A stretch of 64,000 nt of DNA from Chryseobacterium sp. PMSZPI. Its GTDB lineage: Bacteria; Bacteroidota; Bacteroidia; Flavobacteriales; Weeksellaceae. The translations under genes were made by a program, and so were the position numbers. Location of the stretch: the NCBI RefSeq assembly GCF_002835665.1, contig NZ_PIZV01000024.1:1-64000 (forward strand), read 5' to 3'. The notes below the pieces were generated by a model, which had not been told where the DNA came from, searched no databases, and was given only the letters and a program-made list of their open reading frames with translations. Each line of letters begins with the position of its first letter. Position 1 is the first letter of the stretch. Of the stretch, positions 14,503 through 23,971 are shown in pieces.

Positions 14503-16526
14503 TGTTTTGCAGGTTTAGCGTTTTTAGTTTCTTCTTCTATTTTTTGTTTCAGTTTAGCTTTCTGTTGTTTAACAAACTCCAGACTATCCTGTATTTTTTT
14601 ACGTTTAATTGAATCCGCTTTAGGGTCTACATACAAACCTTTACGCTTTAGGTCAACAACCCATTGTCTTTTATATTCAGGCATGAAGCTTGCGCTGGTC
14701 ATTTTCTTATAAAGATTTTCTCTTTTCAGATCACCTGTAATATATTTTTCCGCAATTACCGTACACGCCGGACCTGCCCATGTAGCTCCAAATCCCGCAT
14801 GTTCCATTACTGCTGCAACTACAATTTTAGGCTTATCTGCCGGAGCGATCAACACGAAAATCGAGTTATCCTTTCCTTGTGGTACCTGTGCCGTACCGGT
14901 TTTTGCTAATTGAGTAAAATCATTTGATTTTAAACTTCTTGCCGTCCCTCTCAATACCACAGCCTCCATACCTTTCAATACAGGCTCAAAATATTTAGGA
15001 TCTACAAGTGTTTTATGTTTTACTTTAAATCTTGGATCAGGATTAGGTTTACCATCAATCGATTTAACGATATGCGGAGTATAGAACCAACCTTTATTAG
15101 CAATAGCAGCTACATAATTAGCAATCTGTAAAGGAGTAATCATAATATCCCCCTGCCCCATTCCATTAAAAACGGCACCCGTTGCTAAAGGATCCCAATT
15201 TTTAAAGTCTTTTTTACCGCTATATTTATTTAGTGCTTTCTGTCTTTTTTCATAAAATTCTCCACTTGGAATTCTTCCTTTGGCTCCCGAAGCTAAGTCG
15301 TTATTTAAAAACTCTCCAACTCCGAAACTGTTCATTATTTTCTTCCATTCATCAACACCCCTGGATGGATCTCCCGGATATTTGTTCATAATAGCAAGGT
15401 AAGCGTGAGAGAAGTAACAGTTACTGGAAATCTGGATAGATGGAATCAAAGGATCGGCACCACCGTGACCTTTGATTCTTAAGCCTTTGTAATAGAAACC
15501 ACCTCCACAAGGGAAAATTGTTTTATCATCCATTACCCCCATCTGCATTCCTGCCAAAGCAGTCAGCAACTTAAAGGTAGAGCCCGGAGGGTAGGCAGCC
15601 TGAACAGATCTATCAAACATTGGTTTGTTTTCATAGATCGTATCTTTATTCAAGTTGTAGATATTCTTTGATTTGGTAGGCCCCGTAAATAAATTAGGAT
15701 CAATATCCGGACCTGAGGCTAATGTTAAAATCTCTCCATTATTAGGATCAATGGCTACAATCGCTCCATGTTTATTTACCAACATTTCTTCTGCCATTCT
15801 TTGGAGATCATAATCAATGGTCAGCGTAATATCTTTACCTGTAATAACGTCTTTATCTAATGTTCCATTTTTATAGGATCCGATATTTCGAAGCTTGATG
15901 TCTTTTTGAATATATTTCACTCCTTTTACCCCACGAAGTTCTTTTTCATAAGATTTTTCAACTCCTTTTTTACCAATGAAATCACCTGGCAGGTAATATG
16001 TGGAATCTCTTTTAATTTCAGCATCATTTACTTCATTGGTATATCCTAAAAGGTTTCCTGAAGTGGAAACTTCATACTGACGTTGAGGACGCTGAACAAT
16101 GTTAAATGCAGGATATTTAAAAATAATCTCCTGTACTCTGGCAATATCTTCTCTGCTGAGATCTTTCAAAAAAGTCATCGGAGTCAGCTTAGAATAATAT
16201 TTCTCTTTTTTAATGATATTAATTTTGTTGATAAAATCGGACTTACTGATTTTCATCAGACTACAGAATCCTAATGTATCAAAATCAGGCTTCATCAAAG
16301 CTTGCGTAAAAGAGATCTCATAAGCAGGCTGATTTCCCACCATAATCTTTCCATTTCTATCAAAAATAACTCCACGCTGTGGAATAATGTATTCGGTTTT
16401 AATAGAAGTATTGGCTGCATTTAATGCATAACGATCTGTAAATAATTGCAAATACGCAAGTCTCGCCACAAAAATAAGGGCGATTACAACAAGTACGGAA
16501 AAGATTTTTAAATAACGTGTGTTCAA
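14499..16526 (-). CDS. mrdA: Penicillin-binding protein 2, elongasome transpeptidase
   Basis: Class B PBP that cross-links side-wall peptidoglycan. The 675-residue protein has an N-terminal membrane anchor (about 8-28), a dimerisation/pedestal region beginning at PQRGVIFDRNG (49-59), and a transpeptidase domain with catalytic STFK (316-319), SSN (367-369) and KTGTAQ near 550. The C-terminal 60 residues are a charged Lys-rich tail (KRKKIQDSLEFVKQQKAKLKQKIEEE) ending in the cytoplasm or periplasm, not needed for catalysis. It overlaps both mreD and rodA by 4 bases. Confidence 0.95.
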   Translation of the reverse strand: MNTRYLKIFSVLVVIALIFVARLAYLQLFTDRYALNAANTSIKTEYIIPQRGVIFDRNGKIMVGNQPAYEISFTQALMKPDFDTLGFCSLMKISKSDFINKINIIKKEKYYSKLTPMTFLKDLSREDIARVQEIIFKYPAFNIVQRPQRQYEVSTSGNLLGYTNEVNDAEIKRDSTYYLPGDFIGKKGVEKSYEKELRGVKGVKYIQKDIKLRNIGSYKNGTLDKDVITGKDITLTIDYDLQRMAEEMLVNKHGAIVAIDPNNGEILTLASGPDIDPNLFTGPTKSKNIYNLNKDTIYENKPMFDRSVQAAYPPGSTFKLLTALAGMQMGVMDDKTIFPCGGGFYYKGLRIKGHGGADPLIPSIQISSNCYFSHAYLAIMNKYPGDPSRGVDEWKKIMNSFGVGEFLNNDLASGAKGRIPSGEFYEKRQKALNKYSGKKDFKNWDPLATGAVFNGMGQGDIMITPLQIANYVAAIANKGWFYTPHIVKSIDGKPNPDPRFKVKHKTLVDPKYFEPVLKGMEAVVLRGTARSLKSNDFTQLAKTGTAQVPQGKDNSIFVLIAPADKPKIVVAAVMEHAGFGATWAGPACTVIAEKYITGDLKRENLYKKMTSASFMPEYKRQWVVDLKRKGLYVDPKADSIKRKKIQDSLEFVKQQKAKLKQKIEEETKNAKPAKQ

Positions 16527-17029
16527 ACTTTTTGTTTGATTTTAAATATTAATGCGTAAATGACTATAAAGATAAATGAAATTACACTCGTCACCAACAC
16601 ATTAAATAATATTTCAAAAAATCTGCTAAACTTAAAGAACTCTATATATTGTACTAAAAGCTGATGCAGAAAGATACTTGAAAATAAAAACAGCAAAAAT
16701 TGCGCCCATTGTAAGGACTGAAAAGAGAAAAAATCGGTAGAGGTATCCGTGGAAGTCCTGAATATCAACGTCCTGAAATAAGCAATCAACGTTGTTGCAA
16801 ATGCATTGATTCCCCATGAATACAGGAATCCATCAATGGATAATCCGATTAAAAAGCTCAAGGCTAAAAACTGAAATTTATTTCTGAAAAAAGGATAGAA
16901 CATGACGAAGACAGGATATAATACCGGAGTATATTTCCCAAATATCGTAATCCTGTTCAATACAAATATTTGTAAAGCGACAAGAAAAATCATGATCAAT
17001 ATATCGGTAAATAAAGTTCTGCTAATCAT
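16523..17029 (-). CDS. mreD: Rod shape-determining protein MreD
   Basis: A 168-residue hydrophobic protein with five to six membrane segments, beginning MISRTLFTDILIMIFLVALQIFVL. It has no catalytic motif. MreD links MreC and MreB to the cell-wall synthases in the inner membrane. The identification rests on size, topology and its place between mreC and mrdA, with 8-base and 4-base overlaps that indicate translational coupling. Confidence 0.88.
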   Translation of the reverse strand: MISRTLFTDILIMIFLVALQIFVLNRITIFGKYTPVLYPVFVMFYPFFRNKFQFLALSFLIGLSIDGFLYSWGINAFATTLIAYFRTLIFRTSTDTSTDFFSFQSLQWAQFLLFLFSSIFLHQLLVQYIEFFKFSRFFEILFNVLVTSVISFIFIVIYALIFKIKQKV

Positions 17030-17873
17030 TTTCTTTTTTTATTACAGCCTGCATAGTATCCTGAATCTTTTGCACTTCTGCCTTTTTAAGATTCTTCACT
17101 ACGTATACTTTATTCAACGAACCCATTTTTTCACTCAATTCTACTGAGATATCCCAGAAACCGGTTTTATTATCTACAGAATATCCTGCAATAGTACCAA
17201 TCATTAACCCTTTAGGGAAAATAGCAGATTTACCGTCTGTTACGACACTATCTCCAATTTTCAACGCTACATATTTTGGGATATCTGCAAGGTGCATTAC
17301 CCTGGAATTATCTCCATTCCATGTTAACGTTCCAAAGTACCCCGAGTTTTTCAGTGCGGCATTAATTCTGATTTTATTTACACTTAATACGGATTGAACT
17401 AATGCATAGCTATCCGTAGAGTTAATAACAATACCTGCAATACCTCTTGGTGCCATCACACCCATTTGTGGGAATACCCCATCTCTACGACCACGATTGA
17501 TGGTAAAATAGTTATTTCTTCTATTGATGCTGTTAAAAACAATTTCTCCATCAACAAAAGTATAGATTTGCCCACCACCAATGGTATCATGAACTTTTTT
17601 GAAAACAGGCTTTTTCACATCCTTTCCATAAAGTTCGGTCATAAGAGCCTTATTTTGAGCTACAAGGTCTTCATTGATCTGTTTAAGCTTCAGATAAGAA
17701 ACCCCTTCGTCAATATATCCGGAAACCCAGGAATTAAACGCAGCTGTTTGCCCCGCAATCCAGGATCTCTGCATGGCATTTCTAGAGAATATCAGAACCA
17801 GAGCAATAATTTGCAGGAATATAAAGAAGACGAAAAGAGTGTTCTTCGAAAATAATCTCAGCAAAAATCCCAT
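17022..17873 (-). CDS. mreC: Rod shape-determining protein MreC
   Basis: A 283-residue bitopic protein: a short cytoplasmic tip, one membrane helix (LFVFFIFLQIIALVLIF, about 13-29), a coiled coil (about 60-85) and a beta-rich periplasmic domain. That domain contains FTINRGRRDGVFPQMGV and GIAGIVINSTDSYALVQSVL, both typical of the family. MreC activates PBP2/RodA in the periplasm. The gene starts 28 bases after mreB and overlaps mreD by 8 bases. Confidence 0.93.
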   Translation of the reverse strand: MGFLLRLFSKNTLFVFFIFLQIIALVLIFSRNAMQRSWIAGQTAAFNSWVSGYIDEGVSYLKLKQINEDLVAQNKALMTELYGKDVKKPVFKKVHDTIGGGQIYTFVDGEIVFNSINRRNNYFTINRGRRDGVFPQMGVMAPRGIAGIVINSTDSYALVQSVLSVNKIRINAALKNSGYFGTLTWNGDNSRVMHLADIPKYVALKIGDSVVTDGKSAIFPKGLMIGTIAGYSVDNKTGFWDISVELSEKMGSLNKVYVVKNLKKAEVQKIQDTMQAVIKKEND

Positions 17874-17901
17874 TCAGATATATAGTCGTAAAAAGTTAAA
17901 A

Positions 17902-18927
17902 TTATTTAATTAAGAAATTGAATTTATCCATATTCTTAAGAGCAATACCTGTTCCACGAACAACAGCTCTCAACGGATCTTCAGCTACAAATACAGGGAG
18001 ACCTGTCTTTTTGTGAATTCTATCCGCAAGACCTCTTAGTAACGCACCTCCTCCGGCAAGATAAATACCTGTTTTATAGATATCAGCAGCCAATTCCGGT
18101 GGAGTAAGAGAAAGAGTCTCCATTACAGCATCTTCAATTCTGATAATAGATTTATCCAATGCACGGGCAATCTCTTTATAACCAACCATAATTTCTTTAG
18201 GCTTACCTGTGATAAGATCTCTACCTTGTACAGGAATATCTTCAATATCTACATCAAGGTCTTCTACTGCAGAACCTACCTCAATTTTAATTCTTTCAGC
18301 AGTTCTTTCTCCAATATAAAGGTTATGATGAGTTCTTAAGTAATAAGCAATATCGTTTGTAAATACGTCACCTGCAATTTTCACAGATTTATCACATACG
18401 ATACCACCCAAAGCTACTACGGCAATTTCTGTAGTACCTCCACCTATATCGATGATCATATTTCCTTCAGGCTTCTGAACGTCAATCCCTACTCCAATTG
18501 CAGCAGCCATTGGTTCGTAAATCAACCTTACTTCTTTTGCATTTACTTTTTGAGCAGAGTCTCTTACCGCTCTTTTTTCAACTTCAGTAATACCAGAAGG
18601 AATACAGATTACAATTCTTAATGCAGGCTGTATGAACTTACCTTTAATCCCGGGGATTTTTTTGATAAATTCTTTGATCATATGTTCAGAAGCATGGAAA
18701 TCTGCGATAACCCCATCTTTCAATGGACGAATCGTTTTGATATCCTCGTGAGTTTTACCTTGCATATGCTTAGCCTGTTCACCGACAGCAATCGGTTTAC
18801 CCGAAGAACGTTCAATTGCTACAATTGACGGTTGATCTATAACAATTTTATTATTATGGATGATAAGGGTATTCGCAGTTCCCAGGTCTATCGCAATTTC
18901 TTGCGTAAACATATCAAATAAACTCAT
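17902..18927 (-). CDS. mreB: Actin-like rod shape protein MreB
   Basis: A 341-residue bacterial actin that orients the elongasome along the membrane. The nucleotide-binding motifs are clear: AIDLGTANTLI (12-22), VCIPSGIT near 107, NMIIDIGGGTTEIAVVALGG near 158-175 and YLAGGGALLRGL near 292. It is first in the five-gene shape operon, with a minus-strand -7 box 24 bases upstream. The family is usually about 340-345 residues, so it is intact. Confidence 0.97.
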   Translation of the reverse strand: MSLFDMFTQEIAIDLGTANTLIIHNNKIVIDQPSIVAIERSSGKPIAVGEQAKHMQGKTHEDIKTIRPLKDGVIADFHASEHMIKEFIKKIPGIKGKFIQPALRIVICIPSGITEVEKRAVRDSAQKVNAKEVRLIYEPMAAAIGVGIDVQKPEGNMIIDIGGGTTEIAVVALGGIVCDKSVKIAGDVFTNDIAYYLRTHHNLYIGERTAERIKIEVGSAVEDLDVDIEDIPVQGRDLITGKPKEIMVGYKEIARALDKSIIRIEDAVMETLSLTPPELAADIYKTGIYLAGGGALLRGLADRIHKKTGLPVFVAEDPLRAVVRGTGIALKNMDKFNFLIK

Positions 18928-18951
18928 ATTTCTCTTCTGATTTTAAGTTTA

Positions 18952-18959
18952 CAAAGATA
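18952..18959 (-). promoter_or_regulatory. Promoter -7 box of the mreB operon
   Basis: The minus strand reads TATCTTTG, a TAnnTTTG match 24 bases before the mreB ATG. Confidence 0.6.
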
Positions 18960-19295
18960 TAAATTTAACAATACTAAAGAAATTTCAAAACAACATAATT
19001 TGGTTAAAATTTGGTTAAAATTTATAATTCTTTATTAACTTTCTGTTTAGACAATTACAGAGTTTGATTTCAACCAAAATTAATGGGGTGTTAAAAGAAC
19101 AAAATCACTAAATCGTGAAAGGGTAAAACGACAAAGAAAGTAGAAAAAAGAATTTGTTCTTTCTTAATTTGTCGCATTTCTCTTTCACCACTTGCCAATC
19201 CTGTCTTTATTAGCCAAACCCAATCTGAACTATTCTATAGTTTTTTACGATAATTATCATATACACTATCAGAGGATGATTAATTAAAAAAAGCG

Positions 19296-19303
19296 TAAAT
19301 TTG
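19296..19303 (+). promoter_or_regulatory. Promoter -7 box of the heme operon; decides the hemA start
   Basis: TAAATTTG ends at 19303. A TTG at 19301 that would extend hemA lies inside the box, so it cannot be translated from this promoter. The ATG at 19313 sits only 9 bases after the box, which implies a leaderless or nearly leaderless transcript. Confidence 0.65.
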
Positions 19304-19312
19304 CGACTGCTT

Positions 19313-20587
19313 ATGTTACAGTATTCCAACATCCATCAAACATCGAATTTTGCTGTGCTTTCCATCAGCTTTGAGAAGGCCGATGTTGAAACGAGAGGAA
19401 AGTTTGCTTTTTTTGATGAAAACATCAAAAATTTTGTTTCCCGGGTCCATCAAGAAGATCTTGGGGATGCGTTCGTGGTTTCCACGTGTAACAGGACCGA
19501 AATCTATACCACTTCACCTAATTACCTTTTAGTTGCCGAAGAATATTGTAAAACAATCGGAGTAAACATTACCGATTTTCTTCAATTTGCGAATATTCTC
19601 ACCAAAGAAGAGGCGTTAATTCACCTATTCAGAGTTGCTGCCGGTCTTGAAAGCCAAATTATTGGTGATTTTGAAATCATCGGCCAAATCAAAAAAGCAT
19701 ACAATCGCTTCAAAAAAGAAAGACAGAATTCGAATCCTTATTTGGAAAGAGCAATCAATGCTGCCATTCAGATCTCAAAAAGGATAAAGAATGAAACAGG
19801 GATTTCCAATGGTGCCGCTTCTGTTTCTTATGCAGCTGTGCATTACATCTTAAACAGCCAGAAAAGAATCAATGAAAAAAACATCCTTCTTTTGGGTGTT
19901 GGTGAAATCGGACAAAATACCGTTGAAAATCTGGTAAAGCACGTTTACCAGCCCAAAATTAAAATTGCCAATAGAACCCAGGAGAAAGCTGAAAAGATCT
20001 CTCAAAAATATAATATTCCTCATGTTGATTATTCTGATTTTGACCAGGAATTAAAAAATACGGACATTCTTATTGTAGCAACCGGGGCTAAGCATCCTAT
20101 TATAAATCAATCTCATTTCCCAAATGGGAAAGAAACTTTAGTCATTGATCTTTCCATTCCTCATAATGTTGAAAAAAACGTTATCGAAAATGAAAACGTT
20201 ACCTTGATTGACGTTGATGAGCTTTCAAAACAAATTCAGGAAACGATTCAACAAAGAGAAAGAGAAATTCCTAAAGCTGAAAAAATCATCAAAGAGCTGA
20301 TGAAAGATTTTATTGAATGGGAGAAAAAAAGAAAACTGGCACCCAATATTCATCATTTCAAAGCCGTTTTAAAAAATATGGAACGCAACGAAATGCATAA
20401 TTTTTACAAAAAAAATAAATATATAGACATCACGGACATGGAACTTTCTGATAAGATGATCCAGAAGATTACCAACCGATTTGCAAAATATATCATCGAT
20501 AATCCTTTAAAAGCCGAAGAAATTAGTAAATTAATGCACGAAATATTAGTTGAACAACCAAACAACGAATTCAATGAAAAGCATTAG
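19313..20587 (+). CDS. hemA: Glutamyl-tRNA reductase
   Basis: Reduces glutamyl-tRNA(Glu) to glutamate-1-semialdehyde, the committed step of the C5 heme pathway. The 424-residue enzyme has its catalytic Cys at 59 in VVSTCNRTEIY, the GLESQIIGDFEIIGQIKKAY segment, and an NADPH-binding Rossmann motif LLLGVGEIGQNTVENL (about 198). The C-terminal dimerisation helices end the protein. The start is set at ATG 19313. The gene overlaps hemC by 14 bases and heads the operon hemA-hemC-hemD-lipoprotein-hemE. Confidence 0.96.
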   Translation: MLQYSNIHQTSNFAVLSISFEKADVETRGKFAFFDENIKNFVSRVHQEDLGDAFVVSTCNRTEIYTTSPNYLLVAEEYCKTIGVNITDFLQFANILTKEEALIHLFRVAAGLESQIIGDFEIIGQIKKAYNRFKKERQNSNPYLERAINAAIQISKRIKNETGISNGAASVSYAAVHYILNSQKRINEKNILLLGVGEIGQNTVENLVKHVYQPKIKIANRTQEKAEKISQKYNIPHVDYSDFDQELKNTDILIVATGAKHPIINQSHFPNGKETLVIDLSIPHNVEKNVIENENVTLIDVDELSKQIQETIQQREREIPKAEKIIKELMKDFIEWEKKRKLAPNIHHFKAVLKNMERNEMHNFYKKNKYIDITDMELSDKMIQKITNRFAKYIIDNPLKAEEISKLMHEILVEQPNNEFNEKH

Positions 20588-21482
20588 AATCGGAACCAGA
20601 AATTCCGCACTTGCACTTTGGCAAGCCAGAGAGGTTGCGAGGCACCTACAGAATAATAATTATTTAACGGAAATAGTTCCTATCGTTTCTTCTGGCGATA
20701 AGAATCTTAATCAACCGTTATACTCTTTAGGAATCACAGGGGTTTTCACAAGAGACCTTGATGTTGCGTTATTAAATGATGAAATCGATATTGCAGTACA
20801 TTCTTTAAAGGATGTTCCGACTCAATTACCTCAAAACATTGAGATGATCGCTTATCTGGAAAGAGACTTTCCTCAGGACATTCTGATCAGAAAAGAATCT
20901 GCAAGAAATAAAGAATTTCATGAGCTTAAACTGGCAACCAGCAGTTTGAGAAGAAGAGCCTTTTGGCTAAGACACTATCCAACCGCTGAGTTTTCAGATA
21001 TCCGTGGAAATATACAGACTCGTCTTCAAAAACTTGAAGATGGAGATTTTGATGCCACCATTCTATCATTGGCAGGAATCAAAAGAATGAAAATGGAAAT
21101 CGATTACGAGATGCTTCCTTTAATGATCTCTGCACCTTCCCAAGGCGTTATCGCTGTTGCCGGACATTCTGACAAACCTGAGATTAATAAAATACTGCAG
21201 GAAATCAACCACAGGAAAACTCAAATTTGTGTAGAAATTGAGAGAAATTTCCTAAGCACTTTAGAAGGAGGTTGTACAGCACCTATCGGAGCTTTTGCAG
21301 AAATCATTGAAGATCAAATCCGTTTTAAGGCAGCACTTTGCTCTTTAGATGGTAAAAACTGTATTGCGGTAGATGAAAACTTCGAGTACAATCCAACAGA
21401 AAACTTTGGAGAAAAGTTTGCAAAAGTCGTTCTTGAGAACGGGGGGAAAGAATTAATGGCAGAAATCAAAAGCCAGATCTAA
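20574..21482 (+). CDS. hemC: Hydroxymethylbilane synthase (porphobilinogen deaminase)
   Basis: Polymerises four porphobilinogens to hydroxymethylbilane. The 302-residue enzyme begins MKSIRIGTRNSALALWQA, the usual family N-terminus; a frame start 24 bases upstream would add eight unconserved residues. The catalytic Asp region (AVHSLKDVPT) and the dipyrromethane cofactor Cys234 in LEGGCTAPIG are present. The ATG lies within the end of hemA, so translation is coupled. Confidence 0.96.
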   Translation: MKSIRIGTRNSALALWQAREVARHLQNNNYLTEIVPIVSSGDKNLNQPLYSLGITGVFTRDLDVALLNDEIDIAVHSLKDVPTQLPQNIEMIAYLERDFPQDILIRKESARNKEFHELKLATSSLRRRAFWLRHYPTAEFSDIRGNIQTRLQKLEDGDFDATILSLAGIKRMKMEIDYEMLPLMISAPSQGVIAVAGHSDKPEINKILQEINHRKTQICVEIERNFLSTLEGGCTAPIGAFAEIIEDQIRFKAALCSLDGKNCIAVDENFEYNPTENFGEKFAKVVLENGGKELMAEIKSQI

Positions 21483-21539
21483 TTTAATTTAGATTTCAAA
21501 TCCGTTTAACTACTTTTTTCATTTTCTAACTCAACAGGT

Positions 21540-22226
21540 ATGAAAATCTTATTTACCAAAAATATAGACCAAGCAATACTATCCAAAGAATTAGGAGAGG
21601 ATATTTTGGTTGATTGCGTTGAGGTAATTAAGACCAAGCCTATTATCATCAATCCTTTTGAGTTAAAAAATTACTCCTTGATTTTCACTAGTGTAAATGG
21701 AGTAGCTTCATTCTTTAAAAATCGTTTTAAACCCAACGAAGATTTTACGGCTAAAAACTACAATAAGATCTATTGTGTTGGAGAAAAGACAAAGAGAGAA
21801 TTAAGAAAGCACGGTTTCGGAACTTTTAAAGTTCTAAAGAACGCAGAAATGTTATCCAGATTTATCATCGGAAATTGCCAGCACGAGCAATTCCTCCACT
21901 TCTGTGGTAATCTTGCTATCAATGTTCTGGACAACGATCTTCCTTTACAAAACATCAAATACAAGAAAATCACCTTATATAATACGGAGGAAATCAATCC
22001 TTTAATACCTGAAAAATATCATGCTGCGGTATTTTTTAGTCCAAGTGGAGTTCGTAGTTTTGCAAAACGAAATTCCCTGGAAGGCATGAAGCTTTTTTCA
22101 ATTGGAGAAACTACCTCCGGAGAATTAAGAAACTATACTCAACAAGAAATATTTACTTCCGAAGACAATAATTTGGCATCAATATTGAGTCTAATAGTGA
22201 AAATTTTAAAAAACAAACAAATATGA
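21540..22226 (+). CDS. hemD: Uroporphyrinogen-III synthase
   Basis: Closes and inverts ring D of hydroxymethylbilane. The 228-residue protein shows the weakly conserved two-domain HemD pattern: an N-terminal ILFTSVNGV-like segment (YSLIFTSVNGVASFF), a central linker, and AAVFFSPSGVRSF with a C-terminal FSIGETTSGELR that corresponds to the family's conserved (I)G.TT...L. Its place between hemC and hemE makes the call firm despite the low conservation. It overlaps the next gene by 4 bases (ATGA). Confidence 0.9.
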   Translation: MKILFTKNIDQAILSKELGEDILVDCVEVIKTKPIIINPFELKNYSLIFTSVNGVASFFKNRFKPNEDFTAKNYNKIYCVGEKTKRELRKHGFGTFKVLKNAEMLSRFIIGNCQHEQFLHFCGNLAINVLDNDLPLQNIKYKKITLYNTEEINPLIPEKYHAAVFFSPSGVRSFAKRNSLEGMKLFSIGETTSGELRNYTQQEIFTSEDNNLASILSLIVKILKNKQI

Positions 22227-22690
22227 AAAATTTAGTTACCCTACTAGTAGGATTGTTATTAATCACTTTTTCTTGTACACCACAAACAGGAAATCAGACA
22301 GCTACTACAGTTCCTTACACTGAAGCAAAAAATTATTTTGTAAAAAACACGTATAAGAGCAATGCTGTTGCTGTAAAGAAAATTGTTTCTCAACAAGAAT
22401 TTGAAGAAATCTTCGGAGCTGCTGCAACCATGGGAAAAGATGGCATGCCCACTATGATTGACTTTTCTAAAGATTATGTTATTGCATTAATCGGAACAGA
22501 AACCAATGCTAATTTGAATCCTGAATTCAACATCAAAGGTCTTGTTAAAAAAGGAAATTCAGTAATTCTTTCATATGCTAAGAGCGGATGGAGCGCAAGT
22601 ACTCCTGCTTCATACAATGTTATGCCTATGAAAATACTCGTTGTCAGCAAACAATACGATGGCAATGTTAGTAGTTTGAGCTTAAAATAA
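22223..22690 (+). CDS. Small lipoprotein inside the heme operon (PrcB_C-like)
   Basis: A 155-residue lipoprotein with signal MKNLVTLLVGLLLITFSC (Cys at 18). The mature part is a beta-rich domain of about 120 residues. The pattern MIDFSKDYVIALIGTETN followed by VKKGNSVILSYA resembles the PrcB C-terminal domain found in small Bacteroidota lipoproteins, but I am not certain of that match. It starts within the hemD stop and ends 3 bases before hemE, so it is co-expressed with heme enzymes. It has no heme-binding CxxCH motif. An envelope role linked to heme supply is possible but unproven. Confidence 0.65.
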   Translation: MKNLVTLLVGLLLITFSCTPQTGNQTATTVPYTEAKNYFVKNTYKSNAVAVKKIVSQQEFEEIFGAAATMGKDGMPTMIDFSKDYVIALIGTETNANLNPEFNIKGLVKKGNSVILSYAKSGWSASTPASYNVMPMKILVVSKQYDGNVSSLSLK

Positions 22691-22693
22691 ATT

Positions 22694-23731
22694 ATGATAA
22701 AAAACGACCTATATTTAAAAGCACTTCGCGGAGAAACCGTTGAAAGACCTCCTGTCTGGATGATGAGACAGGCTGGAAGATATCTACCGGAATTCATTGC
22801 TCTAAGAGACAAATATGATTTCTTTACAAGATGTCAGACACCTGAACTCGCTGCTGAAATTACAGTACAACCTATCCGCAGATTTCCTTTGGATGCTGCG
22901 ATCCTGTTTTCCGATATTTTGGTAGTTCCTCAGGCAATGGGAATTGATTTCAAAATGAAAGAATCCGTTGGACCATGGTTGGACACACCAATCAGAACGA
23001 TGGAACAGGTTCAGAATATTGTAACTCCGGATGTGAATGATACTTTAGGATACGTTTTTGACGCCATTGAGCTAACCCTTCAAAAGCTGGATAATGAGAT
23101 TCCATTGATCGGCTTTGCCGGTTCTCCGTGGACGATCCTTTGCTACTGTGTGGAAGGAAAAGGAAGTAAGGCCTTTGATATCGCAAAATCTTTCTGCTTC
23201 CAACAACCTGAAGCTGCCCATTTATTGCTTCAAAAAATCACTGATACCACAATAGCTTATCTAAAAAGAAAAGTAGAAAAAGGAGTTTCCGCAGTACAGG
23301 TATTTGATTCCTGGGGAGGAATGCTTTCTCCTGCTGATTATCAGGAATTCTCATGGCAATATATCAATCAAATTGTGGAAGCTTTAAGCCCACTTACCCA
23401 TGTCGTAGTATTCGGGAAAGGATGTTGGTTTGCCCTGGAAGATATGACAATGTCTAAAGCTTCCGCTCTTGGAGTTGACTGGACCATTAAACCGGAATTC
23501 GCAAGAACATTAACCAACCATACAATGACGTTACAAGGAAACTTTGATCCTGCAAGATTACATTCAACACCTGAAACGATCAAGAAAATGGTTAATGAAA
23601 TGATCAATCGTTTTGGAAAAGACAGATACATTGCCAATCTGGGACACGGAATCCTACCTAACGTTCCTGTAGAAAATGCAGAAGCATTCATCAGAGCCGT
23701 TGTGGAATGGAAACCTTCTACTCAGTTTTAA
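22694..23731 (+). CDS. hemE: Uroporphyrinogen decarboxylase
   Basis: Decarboxylates the four acetate side chains of uroporphyrinogen III to give coproporphyrinogen III. The 345-residue enzyme has the family signatures [16 protein letters not shown] (about 18-33), [12 protein letters not shown] and [19 protein letters not shown], and ends with [19 protein letters not shown]. It is the last gene of the operon, followed by a hairpin terminator at 23783. Confidence 0.97.
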   Translation: MIKNDLYLKALRGETVERPPVWMMRQAGRYLPEFIALRDKYDFFTRCQTPELAAEITVQPIRRFPLDAAILFSDILVVPQAMGIDFKMKESVGPWLDTPIRTMEQVQNIVTPDVNDTLGYVFDAIELTLQKLDNEIPLIGFAGSPWTILCYCVEGKGSKAFDIAKSFCFQQPEAAHLLLQKITDTTIAYLKRKVEKGVSAVQVFDSWGGMLSPADYQEFSWQYINQIVEALSPLTHVVVFGKGCWFALEDMTMSKASALGVDWTIKPEFARTLTNHTMTLQGNFDPARLHSTPETIKKMVNEMINRFGKDRYIANLGHGILPNVPVENAEAFIRAVVEWKPSTQF

Positions 23732-23782
23732 TCTCTTGATTAAAATTTAGATAAAACTTTAAATTCAAAGTAAAATAAACAG

Positions 23783-23816
23783 AACACTCTTTCAATAGTT
23801 GAAAGGGTGTTTTTCT
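23783..23816 (+). terminator. Terminator of the heme operon
   Basis: ACACTCTTTCAA pairs with TTGAAAGGGTGT (one mismatch, 3-base loop), followed by TTTTTC. Confidence 0.82.
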
Positions 23817-23971
23817 ATATTCAACGGTCTTTTATGTTCTGATGAGGATTTTAATTCTTCTGTTTTCTTAAGATTTATCAGCCTCCCGCCCAATCCATAT
23901 AGATTATTTTTTTGTGTTAAACTTTTCGTTATATTGCCACATTATCAATAAAAATTAATACCCGAAATATA

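Larger units (their letters stand above)
18928..19312. other. mreB-hemA divergent intergenic region with a long imperfect inverted repeat
   Basis: About 385 bases with no supported gene. Both divergent promoters lie at the ends. In the middle, GTGAAAG (19115-19121) pairs with CTTTCAC (19182-19188), CGACAAA (19129-19135) with TTTGTCG (19168-19174), and GAAAG (19136-19140) with CTTTC (19159-19163). This is a nested hairpin of about 74 bases. AGAACAAA (19097-19104 region) can compete by pairing with TTTGTTCT (19153-19160). Confidence 0.5.
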
